A stretch of DNA of 64,000 bases, from the NCBI GenBank assembly GCA_041662445.1, contig JBAZSL010000003.1, forward strand, positions 1-64,000, in the 5' to 3' direction. This document shows positions 23,840-32,884 of this stretch, in pieces (position 1 is the first letter of the stretch; the number at the start of each line of letters is the position of its first letter). The position numbers and the translations under genes are program-made. The stretch is from UASB124 sp041662445. Its GTDB lineage: Bacteria; Babelota; Babeliae; Babelales; RVW-14. A model generated the notes under the pieces. That model saw only the letters and a program-made list of their open reading frames with translations, made no database searches and was not told the origin of the DNA.

Positions 23840-25364
23840 GGGCATCGTGGTATCCCTGAGCAAAAATGATAAAATTTTTCTGGGCGTTCTTTTTGTTGTC
23901 TCGTTTCTTATCCGCGCATTTGTTTATCAGATGTATATACGGCAGGATCAGCGCTATTGGCAAGTTGATTCAGCAACCTATCATCGCGTTGCAACCAGTA
24001 TTGCGCAAGGCCATGGAATTTCTCTCCCCAATGGACAGCCGAATTTTTACCGTTTGCCTGGTTACCCCGTTTTTATCGCCTTTTTTTATAAGCTGTGGGG
24101 CAATGATCCTGAAAAAGCCTTATGGGCTCAGGTTGTGCTTGCATCATGTATTCCATTGCTTATCTTTTTACTTGCCGGTGTTATTTTCCCGCGCCGGCGT
24201 TGGCTTGCATATGGTGCGGGTGTTTTAAGCGCGCTGCATCTTGGGCTTGTACTCTACAGCAGTTTTTTTATGACCGAGTCGCTCTTCATTTTTCTCTTCC
24301 TCTGCTTTTGTCTTTATTTCTTTGCGGCGGTGCATCTATGGTTTTGTGACGAAAAAGAACTTGCGCCCATTGTTCAGTGCCACGGGACCGCTCCTGTGTG
24401 GCGATGGATGCCGGAAGGTGCTGCCGCTGTTCCATCATATGAAAAATTTTATGAACGTTTGCAGTACGGCAAAGAAATGAGCTGTGCCCCGTGCCGTGGT
24501 AATCCGCAGACGCAGTATCTTTTTATAGCAGGTATTTTTCTTGGGCTGTCTTCATTGGTTCGTCCCGTTGGCCATTATATGCTGGCAGTTGCCCTTTGTA
24601 TGCTCCTTTGTTCGCGGGGTACATGGACAGCGCGTATTCGAGGTTCATGCGCAGTGAGTAGCGCATGGTTGTTGATGGTGGCTGCGTGGCTGATACGTAA
24701 CTATATGCTGTTGGGCCACCTCTTTTTTCATACGCTTCCGGGCGGACACTTTCTTTATTTATCTGCGGCACGCGTTGCAATGCATCCTCAGCAGTGTTCG
24801 TATCAACAGGCGCGGAATAATCTTGCGCGTGAGGTGCACGATCTTATTGCTCATCAAGAACACGACGAGGGGCATACTCTTAACGAGATTGAGCGGTGTT
24901 ATGCGCACGAAGCAGTTGCGCGCCATTATTTTATTTCCTATCCGTTCATTACACTCAAGACGTGGTTAACTGATATGACTCGGACGAGCCTCTCGCTGTA
25001 TTCTTCAGAGCTTGTCTTTCTGGAATCTGGCCGTGTCGAATATGATTATTTTGCAAAGAATCGTACATGGTGGGACATGTTTAAACGCTACCTGATGTCC
25101 AACACCACGAACATGTGCCTGAGGGCAATTGTGTATGGCGAAATTATCATTTTTTTCCTGATACTTCTTGGCTTTATGATAGGATTTTTGTCGATGTTAT
25201 GCGGAAGGTATTCACGTGCGGCTACCTGTTCATGCTTGCGTATGCTTCCCTTTATGACATTGTTTATCATCGTTGCGCTTTCGGGCGGGTATGCACGTAT
25301 GCGTTTGCCGATCGAGCCCTTGCTCTTGATTTGTTCTTTGTACGGTTGGCTGATTCATGATTGA
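23832..25364 (+). CDS. ArnT/GT39-like polytopic glycosyltransferase (GT-C), copy 1, with cytosolic/periplasmic insert
   Basis: The protein has 510 residues and about ten membrane segments. The first outer loop carries VDSATYHRVATSIAQGHGI and FYRLPGYPVFIAF: the acidic D-S pair followed by the P-G-Y-P motif is the hallmark of GT-C enzymes of the PMT/ArnT kind, which use polyprenyl-phosphate sugars. The C-terminus has YARMRLPIEPLLLI, conserved in copies 2-4. Uniquely, a hydrophilic insert of about 65 residues (roughly 175-240), with a C-x-P-C (CAPC) and several other cysteines, interrupts the membrane core. The ATG overlaps galE, and its own stop overlaps the next gene by 8 bp. Donor and acceptor are unknown. 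Confidence 0.75.
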   Translation: MIEGIVVSLSKNDKIFLGVLFVVSFLIRAFVYQMYIRQDQRYWQVDSATYHRVATSIAQGHGISLPNGQPNFYRLPGYPVFIAFFYKLWGNDPEKALWAQVVLASCIPLLIFLLAGVIFPRRRWLAYGAGVLSALHLGLVLYSSFFMTESLFIFLFLCFCLYFFAAVHLWFCDEKELAPIVQCHGTAPVWRWMPEGAAAVPSYEKFYERLQYGKEMSCAPCRGNPQTQYLFIAGIFLGLSSLVRPVGHYMLAVALCMLLCSRGTWTARIRGSCAVSSAWLLMVAAWLIRNYMLLGHLFFHTLPGGHFLYLSAARVAMHPQQCSYQQARNNLAREVHDLIAHQEHDEGHTLNEIERCYAHEAVARHYFISYPFITLKTWLTDMTRTSLSLYSSELVFLESGRVEYDYFAKNRTWWDMFKRYLMSNTTNMCLRAIVYGEIIIFFLILLGFMIGFLSMLCGRYSRAATCSCLRMLPFMTLFIIVALSGGYARMRLPIEPLLLICSLYGWLIHD

Positions 25365-27153
25365 GTTAGTGAAAAAATGTGTACATCCTCTGAGTAGTTT
25401 TTTTGCGCAACATCCACGGCTGACCATTGGTTTTGTGGCATTGAGTGTAAGAATTATCGTTGCGTATATTTTTTATGGAAGTTGTGACATCGATGCCTTC
25501 ACCGAAATTATCGGCTGTATTGTGCTTGATGGTCCGATATCATATGGCATCAAAAATTGGAACATGTTGCCTTCGATATCATTTTACCTCTGGTTTGCAG
25601 GCTTTTTGGCGGCCAAAACACCGCTGCTCCTTGCGCTATGTATTAAATTAATTCCAATTTTCTGTGATGCGGCATTGGCGCTCTTACTGTATGAAATTGT
25701 GTTTGTGCAAAGATCTGCGCAGGCGTTTGGCGTTGGCCTTTTGTATGCACTTTGTCCTGTGTGCGTTGTAATAAATGCAATCCACGGACAATGGGAATCG
25801 GTCTTTTTGCTCCCGCTGCTCTTAAGCTTTTATGTGAGAGAATACGGAGCCCCATCGTACACAACATCAGTAATTTTTGGAGCACTCTTCGGATTATCAG
25901 TTCTCATAAAGCCCGTAAGTTTACTTTTTTTACCATTCTTTTTCACACCATGTCCTGGAGTGGCGCATGCCCTTGGTCGGTGGTGGCATTATTTAAAAAT
26001 TATGGGGATTGTGGGTGTTGGTATTGCTAGTGGAATAGGGGCTTTTCTTGGGTGTACAAAGTATCGGCTCATGGAGGGTTATCCCTTTATCCTGCACTAT
26101 CGATTAACGTTGAGCGTTTTAGCTTTCTGTGTACTCATGGTGCTTGTAGGTATGATTAAAAAAATTATTACACTTTCGCCGCAGTTTAAACGGTATGCCG
26201 TGCTCCAGCTTGCGGCAATGGCAAGTTTTATGGTGGTAATGGGTGGCGCATTCTTAGCGTTTACGCTTTTAAAATTTAACCTTTTGGGATTACTTGATAC
26301 GTGCCTTCGTTATGCCAATAAGGGTCCTCAAGGCTTTGGCCTCCGTTTAGTTGTTTCATCTATCTGGCCATTGTTGGGAAGCATAATGGAAAATCGCTTG
26401 GTCCTGTTGCTCTGGGTTGCCGCGAGTGCGTGGGCCTATTATCGACAGAAAATTGATGTGTTTGATGCCATGGTAGTGGTTTTTGCTGGAATTTTTGGCT
26501 TCTCAGGCTTGTGTCCGCACTACCTCATATGGCTTGTTCCCTGTGCTCTTCTTGTTGGTATGTATTGCAGTATTGGCCTCTATGGTTTTCTTACCACGCT
26601 CTTGTACGCCATGTACTACAACCCACCACAGCAATGCGATTGGGCGTTTTTGTATCGCCTGAGTTTTGCACCGCTATCATCATATTCATGGCTTGCACCG
26701 CATGAATGGTTAAAAACGAATGACATTGTTGTGCCGTTAATGGCATTAGTGGGTAATTGGCTCATTCCGTTAAGTTGTTGGCTTATGGTGTGGCAGATAG
26801 CGATAAAAAATCGTCATGAAAGAAGCACCTCATGCGATGCAAAAAAACATAACGGCATTCCTGGTAGGTGGTTTATTACGCTGATCATTGGCGTTTCAGG
26901 CATGATATTGTTGTTAATGTGCGTGACCGATCACCAAACTTTAGCGGTTACGTTTAATCAGAAAGCTCTTGCCCGCTATGCGCCTTATGCCATTGTGTGT
27001 AACGGTGCTTACGTCCTGCGATCAATGGATATTATGCGCGCAGCGGCATTGCCCTATTGTAATGCCGTGACCCTCTTGTTGCTGTGGGGCGTGTTGTGGT
27101 CGCTGGGTATTGTGTGGTTTGGGTTCACACAGCGGCACAAGGTACTAACGTGA
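25357..27153 (+). CDS. Gpi18/PIG-V-like mannosyltransferase-type GT-C, copy 1
   Basis: The protein has 598 residues and is polytopic. The N-terminal region IIVAYIFYGSCDIDAF has the acidic first-loop motif, and the core contains CDAALALLLYEIVF, LLYALCPVCVVINAIHGQWESV and LFGLSVLIKP, resembling the Gpi18-like (COG5542-type) family that mannosylates lipid-linked sugars. It is clearly distinct from the four GT39-like neighbours and about 45% like the next gene by eye. Translation is coupled by an 8-bp overlap upstream and GTGA overlap downstream. Specific sugar not inferable. Confidence 0.65.
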   Translation: MIELVKKCVHPLSSFFAQHPRLTIGFVALSVRIIVAYIFYGSCDIDAFTEIIGCIVLDGPISYGIKNWNMLPSISFYLWFAGFLAAKTPLLLALCIKLIPIFCDAALALLLYEIVFVQRSAQAFGVGLLYALCPVCVVINAIHGQWESVFLLPLLLSFYVREYGAPSYTTSVIFGALFGLSVLIKPVSLLFLPFFFTPCPGVAHALGRWWHYLKIMGIVGVGIASGIGAFLGCTKYRLMEGYPFILHYRLTLSVLAFCVLMVLVGMIKKIITLSPQFKRYAVLQLAAMASFMVVMGGAFLAFTLLKFNLLGLLDTCLRYANKGPQGFGLRLVVSSIWPLLGSIMENRLVLLLWVAASAWAYYRQKIDVFDAMVVVFAGIFGFSGLCPHYLIWLVPCALLVGMYCSIGLYGFLTTLLYAMYYNPPQQCDWAFLYRLSFAPLSSYSWLAPHEWLKTNDIVVPLMALVGNWLIPLSCWLMVWQIAIKNRHERSTSCDAKKHNGIPGRWFITLIIGVSGMILLLMCVTDHQTLAVTFNQKALARYAPYAIVCNGAYVLRSMDIMRAAALPYCNAVTLLLLWGVLWSLGIVWFGFTQRHKVLT

Positions 27154-28886
27154 AAAATGCGCTACACCGGATACTCATCTTTTTTCTTGCCATAGTTGTT
27201 CGTGTTCTTCCGGCATACATTTTTTATGGAAGTATCGACGTATCAGCTTTTATCGGTATACACGCGCATACGCTCAACCATACATTGGAACTTTATCCAG
27301 CAGCGATATGGTGTTCTTTCCCGGTCATTCCATTTTATTTATGGTTGTGTGGCTTAATAAGCATACTCACCAGTTTGCCGCTCGCATTCTGTTTTAAAAC
27401 AATACCAATTTTTTTTGATGCTCTGCTTGCCGTGCTTCTGTTCGACCTCGTGCGTCACGTGCGGCCACAGCATGCTCTGCGTGTTGGTGTGCTCTACGCG
27501 CTTTCTCCCGTTGCCATTATTATTACCTGCATTCATGGCCAATGGGAGGCGTTGCCCATATTTTTCTTTGTGCTTGCACTGTATGTACGTACCTGTTTTC
27601 AGGATTCATACAAAAAATATTTTATGTACGGTGCGCTGTTTGCTTTTTCGTTTCTCCTTAAACCACTGCCCATGGTATTTGGGTTATTCTTCTTTGTGCC
27701 GTGGCCATTCCTGCGACAGCATCTTGGTCGATTGTATTCCATCATGTGTGTTCTCGGTTCGGTGGCGATAGCGCTTATCGGAGTCGTTTTTGTTGCATGT
27801 AAAATAAATCGTTCATTATCTCTGAGCGCGTGCATGCGACATGTTGCAGTATCCCCTTATCTGCTCGGCAGTGTTGGTGCATTAGTTGTGCTTGGTGTTG
27901 TTCTTGTTGTATCTGTAAAGCCATGGTTAACATGGCCGCCTGATTTTAAAAAATATCTTGCATATCAGCTGAGTGGGATTGTCGGCGCGCTTGTGATGAT
28001 CGGGATATGTTTTATAGCGCTTACAGCATATGGCTTTAATGTGATCTGTATGATTGATAAAGTGTTGCGTTACTTCAATCAAGGAATTCAGACGTGTGGG
28101 TTGCCCTTCGGCTATCCCTTTAATCAGGGCGTTTTTGCGCTCGTGCTCAAAAATCGCGTGTGGCTTATGATGGTAATAGCATTTTTTGCGGTGCTTTATT
28201 ATTACGAGAAATTTGATATTTTCCATGCGGTTCTTGCAAGCCTCATGCTCATTTTTGGCGCCTCTGGTATTTCGCCGCAGTACCTGCTATGGATTCCGCC
28301 TTTTTTATTGATTACCGGTTTTTATCGTGTTGCAGCTCTGTTTACGATTGCTGGCACTGCTTTTTTTTCTGTTTACTACATGCATCCGATGACCAATCCT
28401 GTGGTTCCTTATCAAAGTATGCTGAGTTTTGCAGCGCTTAAGCCTTGTGCCTGGTTAATGCCGCCCTCATTTCTGATGCAAGAGTGGAGTCTTATGTGTG
28501 TAAAAGCTCTTGGTAATTATAGTGTGCCGCTGGTGTGTTTGGGAACCGTTGCTGCAGTGCTGTGGTATGTTCGCAGCGGAACATTAAGGCTTAATTTTTC
28601 TGACCAGCAACCATTGTGCATCATAAAAAACGGATATCTCATGGCAAGTTTTTGCCTTACGGCAGGTATCGCATTGCTTATGGCAGTAGTTACGCAAACG
28701 GGCCATGCTGAAATTTTTAGATGCCGTTATGCCCAGGCGTTAGATGCCTACAACGTTGTGTATATCGGCTCGTATGTGACAGGGAATTACGGACCGATAA
28801 AAATATACAATATAATTTTTTTGCTGAGTCTTCTTACTCTTGTGTGGAGTGTGAGTGTATGGCACATGCGCGAGAAAAAAACATAA
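27150..28886 (+). CDS. Gpi18/PIG-V-like mannosyltransferase-type GT-C, copy 2
   Basis: The start is GTG 27150, overlapping the stop of the preceding gene (GTGA) and removing 22 out-of-context residues that precede it in the open frame. The 578 residues share with copy 1 VVRVLPAYIFYGSIDVSAF, FFDALLAVLLFDLV, VGVLYALSPVAIIITCIHGQWEAL, the PDFKKYLAYQ block and the RYFNQG motif. It is therefore a tandem duplicate that has diverged over its length. It is part of the glycan locus and overlaps the following gene by 28 bp. Confidence 0.65.
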   Translation: MKNALHRILIFFLAIVVRVLPAYIFYGSIDVSAFIGIHAHTLNHTLELYPAAIWCSFPVIPFYLWLCGLISILTSLPLAFCFKTIPIFFDALLAVLLFDLVRHVRPQHALRVGVLYALSPVAIIITCIHGQWEALPIFFFVLALYVRTCFQDSYKKYFMYGALFAFSFLLKPLPMVFGLFFFVPWPFLRQHLGRLYSIMCVLGSVAIALIGVVFVACKINRSLSLSACMRHVAVSPYLLGSVGALVVLGVVLVVSVKPWLTWPPDFKKYLAYQLSGIVGALVMIGICFIALTAYGFNVICMIDKVLRYFNQGIQTCGLPFGYPFNQGVFALVLKNRVWLMMVIAFFAVLYYYEKFDIFHAVLASLMLIFGASGISPQYLLWIPPFLLITGFYRVAALFTIAGTAFFSVYYMHPMTNPVVPYQSMLSFAALKPCAWLMPPSFLMQEWSLMCVKALGNYSVPLVCLGTVAAVLWYVRSGTLRLNFSDQQPLCIIKNGYLMASFCLTAGIALLMAVVTQTGHAEIFRCRYAQALDAYNVVYIGSYVTGNYGPIKIYNIIFLLSLLTLVWSVSVWHMREKKT

Positions 28887-30256
28887 TAATAGGGCAGCGT
28901 CGCTTTCTGCTGGCGATATTTGTGTTTGCTTTGATCATAAGGCTAGCCTTATTTTTCGCTTTTTTGCGGCAGGGAACTAATGCATGGTTGCCATTTGATT
29001 CTGATCAGTACTATCGTATTGCGCACAACATTGCCGCAGGCAACGGTATGTGTTTGGTGCCCGGCGAGCCGCAAATGTACCGTCTTCCTGGGTATCCGTT
29101 ATTTTTGGCGCTGGCGTTACCATTGGGTGGAATTGAACGTGCGTTACTTTTTCAACTAGTGCTTTCATGTCTCATTCCTATACTCATTTTCTTCCTTGCA
29201 TTGCAGCTCAAGTTTTCGCTTTCATGTGCGCGCCTGGCTGCGGTGTTGAGTTGTGTGCATGCCGGTTTGATTACCTATGCTGGTATGGTAGCAACAGAAA
29301 CATTGTTTCTTGTTTTTTTACTTCTGTTCTTTATTATTTTTTTACCCTATGTGCGCATGCAGTGGTGTGTGATACCAGTTCATAACTCGATTTATCGTAT
29401 GATAGGGGCCGGAGTACTTCTTGGCATCGTTTCACTTATTCGTCCTGTTGGCCATTACCTGGTGATTCTTTCAGTAATCATGCTTATGGTGGGAGCATCA
29501 ATGCGCGAATGGTTGAGGAACGCCGGTGCGCTTGTTCTTGGATGGGGATTATTAGTTGCTCCTTGGGTTGTACGAAATTTTTTTCTTACAGGAGCTTTGC
29601 TTTTTCATTCATTGCCCGGGTTGCATTTTCTTCAATATACTGCCGCATACATCGTTATGGAGCGTGATCATTGTTCGTATGGCGATGCACGTCCGTTGCT
29701 TATGCACCAACGTGATGAGGCTATTGCTCAACGCATAGCACACCAGCGGCGGCCACTTACCGAATATGAGGCATGCTGTTGCGCACAAAAGATTGCGACA
29801 TCATATGTGTATGCATATCCCTGGCTTTTTATAAAAACAGCATGCGTGCAAATGCTTAAAACGTGTTGCGGCCTTTATGCCGCACAGCCCTTGATGACTG
29901 ATGCCTACCGCTGGCCGTCGTATACCTATGCCACAACAACATGGACCAAAATAAAACGGTTTCTTTTTCCTGCCGTGCGTCATTGTTGCCTTATTTTTTT
30001 TATTTACTACGAACTATTTTTGTGGCTCATGATGATCATTGGGTTGTGCGGTGCGTGTTTGAGCGCTTTTTACGATAAGACGTTGAGCTGTGCTTTGGCA
30101 AAAGCAGCGCCGTATGTGGTGCTGTTGGTTGGTGTTACGTTGGCGTATGGTTGTGCGCGCTTACGATTACCGGTTGAACCATTTATTATTATTTTTTCAG
30201 GAGCTGGGTGGTTATGGTTACGTGGTCGGTGGTTAAAAAAGAAAAATATTTTCTGA
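28859..30256 (+). CDS. ArnT/GT39-like polytopic glycosyltransferase (GT-C), copy 2
   Basis: The start is placed at ATG 28859 (MAHAREKNIIIGQRRFLL), because the 46 residues before it in the open frame overlap the preceding gene. The 465-residue protein has FDSDQYYRIAHNIAAGNG and MYRLPGYPLFLAL (GT-C acidic loop and PGYP motif), LLGIVSLIRPVGHYLV and LAYGCARLRLPVEP near the end. It lacks the long insert of copy 1. Between residues 240 and 310 is a hydrophilic loop with DHCSYGDA and many His/Cys. The gene overlaps its neighbours on both sides. Confidence 0.75.
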   Translation: MAHAREKNIIIGQRRFLLAIFVFALIIRLALFFAFLRQGTNAWLPFDSDQYYRIAHNIAAGNGMCLVPGEPQMYRLPGYPLFLALALPLGGIERALLFQLVLSCLIPILIFFLALQLKFSLSCARLAAVLSCVHAGLITYAGMVATETLFLVFLLLFFIIFLPYVRMQWCVIPVHNSIYRMIGAGVLLGIVSLIRPVGHYLVILSVIMLMVGASMREWLRNAGALVLGWGLLVAPWVVRNFFLTGALLFHSLPGLHFLQYTAAYIVMERDHCSYGDARPLLMHQRDEAIAQRIAHQRRPLTEYEACCCAQKIATSYVYAYPWLFIKTACVQMLKTCCGLYAAQPLMTDAYRWPSYTYATTTWTKIKRFLFPAVRHCCLIFFIYYELFLWLMMIIGLCGACLSAFYDKTLSCALAKAAPYVVLLVGVTLAYGCARLRLPVEPFIIIFSGAGWLWLRGRWLKKKNIF

Positions 30257-31566
30257 TCCTGTTATTTCTTGCATCGCTTGTTGTTCGTCTTGCTTTTTTC
30301 AGCGCGTACACGCGTCATCATATTACCGAAAATCTTGTTTTTGATGCCGAACAATATCATCATGTTGCCTTACAAATTGCGCATGGTAACGGCATTACCA
30401 CCAAAGAGGGTACGCCAAATTTTTATCGTCTTCCCGGATATCCACTTTTTTTAGGCGCCTGTTATGCCGCCACCAATGATACTGTTGAAACGACCTTATG
30501 GGTACAAGTGATACTTGCAAGCATTATTCCCCTTTTGATCTGGGTGCTGGGCATGGTGATGTTCCCTTCCGTGCCGCTGGTTGCTTGGTTGGCTTCACTC
30601 CTTTCGGTGTTTCATCTAGGGTTAGTAATCTATGCGGGCATGCTATTGAGCGAATCACTTTTTCTCATTTTTTTTCTTCTCTTTCTCATACTTTTTTTTA
30701 CGGCGTTGGCAGGTGGTCGATCGTCCATGTGGCTTATGGCAAGCTCCGGAGTGATCTTGGGTTTTGCGTCACTGATTAGGGCGATAGGCCCTTACGTTAT
30801 TGCACTATCGTTTATGTTGATTGTTATATGTTGTGCAACATGGCGCCTGCGTCTACGTATGATGGCAATACTTGGAAGTAGTTGGCTTCTTGTTGTTGGC
30901 ATGTGGCTTGTACGTAATTTTCTTTTGACCGGGGCTTTTTTCTTTCACACGTTGCCCGGCCTTCATTTTTTACAATATTCTGCCGTGTATGTAGTCATGG
31001 ACCAGGATGATCTCGATTATTTTCAGGCCAAAAAGAAAGTGTTGTCTGCCTGGGAAAAGATGGTTGAAGATGAAGAACATGCGTTAGGAAAAAAACTTTC
31101 TGAGTATGAGCGCTACGCCCGTGCAGAGCGTTTGGCGTTTCGTATTCTTGCCGCGCATCCACTCAATGCGCTTAAGCATGCCTTCACGCATATTGTGCGT
31201 ACGTGTGGAACATTAAACTCTACCCTCTTGCTCTATGTGCCGCGTGGTACTGTTTATGGAAAAGATGCTTCACTGTGGTTCAAAATAAAACTCTATCTTA
31301 CGCCACGAGTTCTAGACCCGTGGCTGATACCAATTATTTACTGGGAACTTGTGTTGTCGTTGTTTATTGTTGTGGGAATGATGGTGGTACTGTTGCGTGC
31401 CCTCTGGGATCGCTGTGCGCGCCGCATAGTAGTGATGATTCTGCCTTTTGTCATACTTTTTGTTGGCATAACGCTTGCGTATGGATGTGCGCGCTTGCGC
31501 CTACCCGTCGAACCACTTTTGTTGTTGGGTGCTGTGTATGGTTGGTTGGGCCTGTTCCAAACGTGA
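30214..31566 (+). CDS. ArnT/GT39-like polytopic glycosyltransferase (GT-C), copy 3
   Basis: The start is ATG 30214 (CAGGAG about 10 bp upstream; GTG 30208 is an alternative). The 450 residues contain VFDAEQYHHVALQIAHGNG (Asp-Ala-Glu in place of Asp-Ser-Asp), FYRLPGYPLFLGACY, LLHTLPG-type FHTLPGLHFLQYSAVYVVMDQDD and LAYGCARLRLPVEPLLLLG. The loop after FLQYSA is shared with copy 2, which makes these two the closest pair. A charged region at about 265-305 (KKKVLSAWEKMVEDEEHALGKKLSEYERY) is probably periplasmic. Confidence 0.75.
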   Translation: MVTWSVVKKEKYFLILLFLASLVVRLAFFSAYTRHHITENLVFDAEQYHHVALQIAHGNGITTKEGTPNFYRLPGYPLFLGACYAATNDTVETTLWVQVILASIIPLLIWVLGMVMFPSVPLVAWLASLLSVFHLGLVIYAGMLLSESLFLIFFLLFLILFFTALAGGRSSMWLMASSGVILGFASLIRAIGPYVIALSFMLIVICCATWRLRLRMMAILGSSWLLVVGMWLVRNFLLTGAFFFHTLPGLHFLQYSAVYVVMDQDDLDYFQAKKKVLSAWEKMVEDEEHALGKKLSEYERYARAERLAFRILAAHPLNALKHAFTHIVRTCGTLNSTLLLYVPRGTVYGKDASLWFKIKLYLTPRVLDPWLIPIIYWELVLSLFIVVGMMVVLLRALWDRCARRIVVMILPFVILFVGITLAYGCARLRLPVEPLLLLGAVYGWLGLFQT

Positions 31567-32884
31567 CATATTTTTTTTACTCCTGATTTTTGTTGGCGCT
31601 TTTTGTGTGCGATTTCTTTTTTTTAAGGCATTTCTTCAGCACAATCCTATTCAACTTGCTTACGATTCAGGCCACTATCACACAATTGCCTGTTCGATGG
31701 TCCAGGGCAATGGAATAAGCAATCCGGATGGGTCACCGCATTTCTATCGCCTTCCGGGATATCCATTGTTTTTGGCTGCATGTTATTGGCTGTGTGGTGG
31801 GAGTGTTGAGCGTATGTTGGTGATGCAACAGATACTTGCAAGTTGCATTCCCCTCCTTGTCTTTGTGCTTTTTCTACAGCTTTTTCCCGGCGCATATGTT
31901 GGTGCCTGGGCTGCAGCATGTGTTGCTGCTGTGCATCCAGGATTTTTAATTCTTTCGGGTCTTGTTATGTCAGAGACATTATTTGTTTTTTTGTTACTCG
32001 CATTTCTGATACTTTTTTTTATCTCATGGAGTCGCCCATATGTCGTATCGTATGTCTGCGGTGCTGGTTTCTTACTTGGTATAACATCGCTTGTCCGTCC
32101 CGTTGGCGTATGGTTACTGGCACTTTGTATGATGGTACTTTTATGCCGTCCATTGTGTTGGCGCATGCGATTTTTCCAAGAGCTCTGTTTTTTAGGCATA
32201 TGGCTTATTCCCGTTGGAGGGTGGGTATTACGTAATTTTTTGCACACGGGAGTTTTTTTCTTACATACCTTTTCTGGTCCACATCTACTCAACCATGGTG
32301 CTGTGCGTGTTACTGCATCTGCTTATCATATTCCCTACGCGCAGGCACAACGCCGAGTATACGATGATCTACGGGCCAAAAAATCTTTGTCGCGCGAATG
32401 GGAATGGTCATCGGCGGTAGAACGTTATGCTCTTATTTGTTTGATTGAGCATCCCTGGCATGCGTGCAAACTTTGTGGCGTAAATATTTTCAAAACTATT
32501 TTTTCCCTGTATGCCTCAGAGCTGTTATGCATTGATTCTGGCGGAGCATTGCCATCATATGATGCACCGCATAGTTATCAAGAAAAGATACTACGCTTTG
32601 TAGCTCCTTCTGTTCACAATAAATGGATTATACCGATGATTTACGGTGAAATAATACTTCAGGTATTGATACTTCTTGGAGCGTTTGGGTGGTGCGTGAT
32701 GTCAGTTGTGAATTCGCGTCGCATGACATCGCAACTCTGGAGCATGTTTGCACTATCATGTATTTTAATTCTTCTCTCTTGTGTGTGCGGCTTTGCTCGA
32801 TTGCGATTGCCAGTTGAACCGTTTTTCATTATGTTGGCAATGTCGTTTTGGAGTGAGCGTATGCATGGGAAGAGAGTAGTATGA
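31538..32884 (+). CDS. ArnT/GT39-like polytopic glycosyltransferase (GT-C), copy 4
   Basis: The start is ATG 31538 (MVGWACSKRDIFFLLL); the frame open from 31475 re-reads the end of copy 3. The 448 residues have AYDSGHYHTIACSMVQGNGI, FYRLPGYPLFLAACYW and FARLRLPVEPFFI. ITSLVRPVGVWLLALC corresponds to the LVRPVGHY block of the other copies. It is the last GT39-like copy; the following flavoprotein gene overlaps it by 4 bp (ATGA). Confidence 0.75.
   Translation: MVGWACSKRDIFFLLLIFVGAFCVRFLFFKAFLQHNPIQLAYDSGHYHTIACSMVQGNGISNPDGSPHFYRLPGYPLFLAACYWLCGGSVERMLVMQQILASCIPLLVFVLFLQLFPGAYVGAWAAACVAAVHPGFLILSGLVMSETLFVFLLLAFLILFFISWSRPYVVSYVCGAGFLLGITSLVRPVGVWLLALCMMVLLCRPLCWRMRFFQELCFLGIWLIPVGGWVLRNFLHTGVFFLHTFSGPHLLNHGAVRVTASAYHIPYAQAQRRVYDDLRAKKSLSREWEWSSAVERYALICLIEHPWHACKLCGVNIFKTIFSLYASELLCIDSGGALPSYDAPHSYQEKILRFVAPSVHNKWIIPMIYGEIILQVLILLGAFGWCVMSVVNSRRMTSQLWSMFALSCILILLSCVCGFARLRLPVEPFFIMLAMSFWSERMHGKRVV

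Noticed and set aside
30208..30213. GTG at 30208 as start of GT-C copy 3
   Set aside because: The Shine-Dalgarno GGAG is only 4 bp from it, whereas ATG 30214 has usual spacing; kept as an alternative in the annotation.
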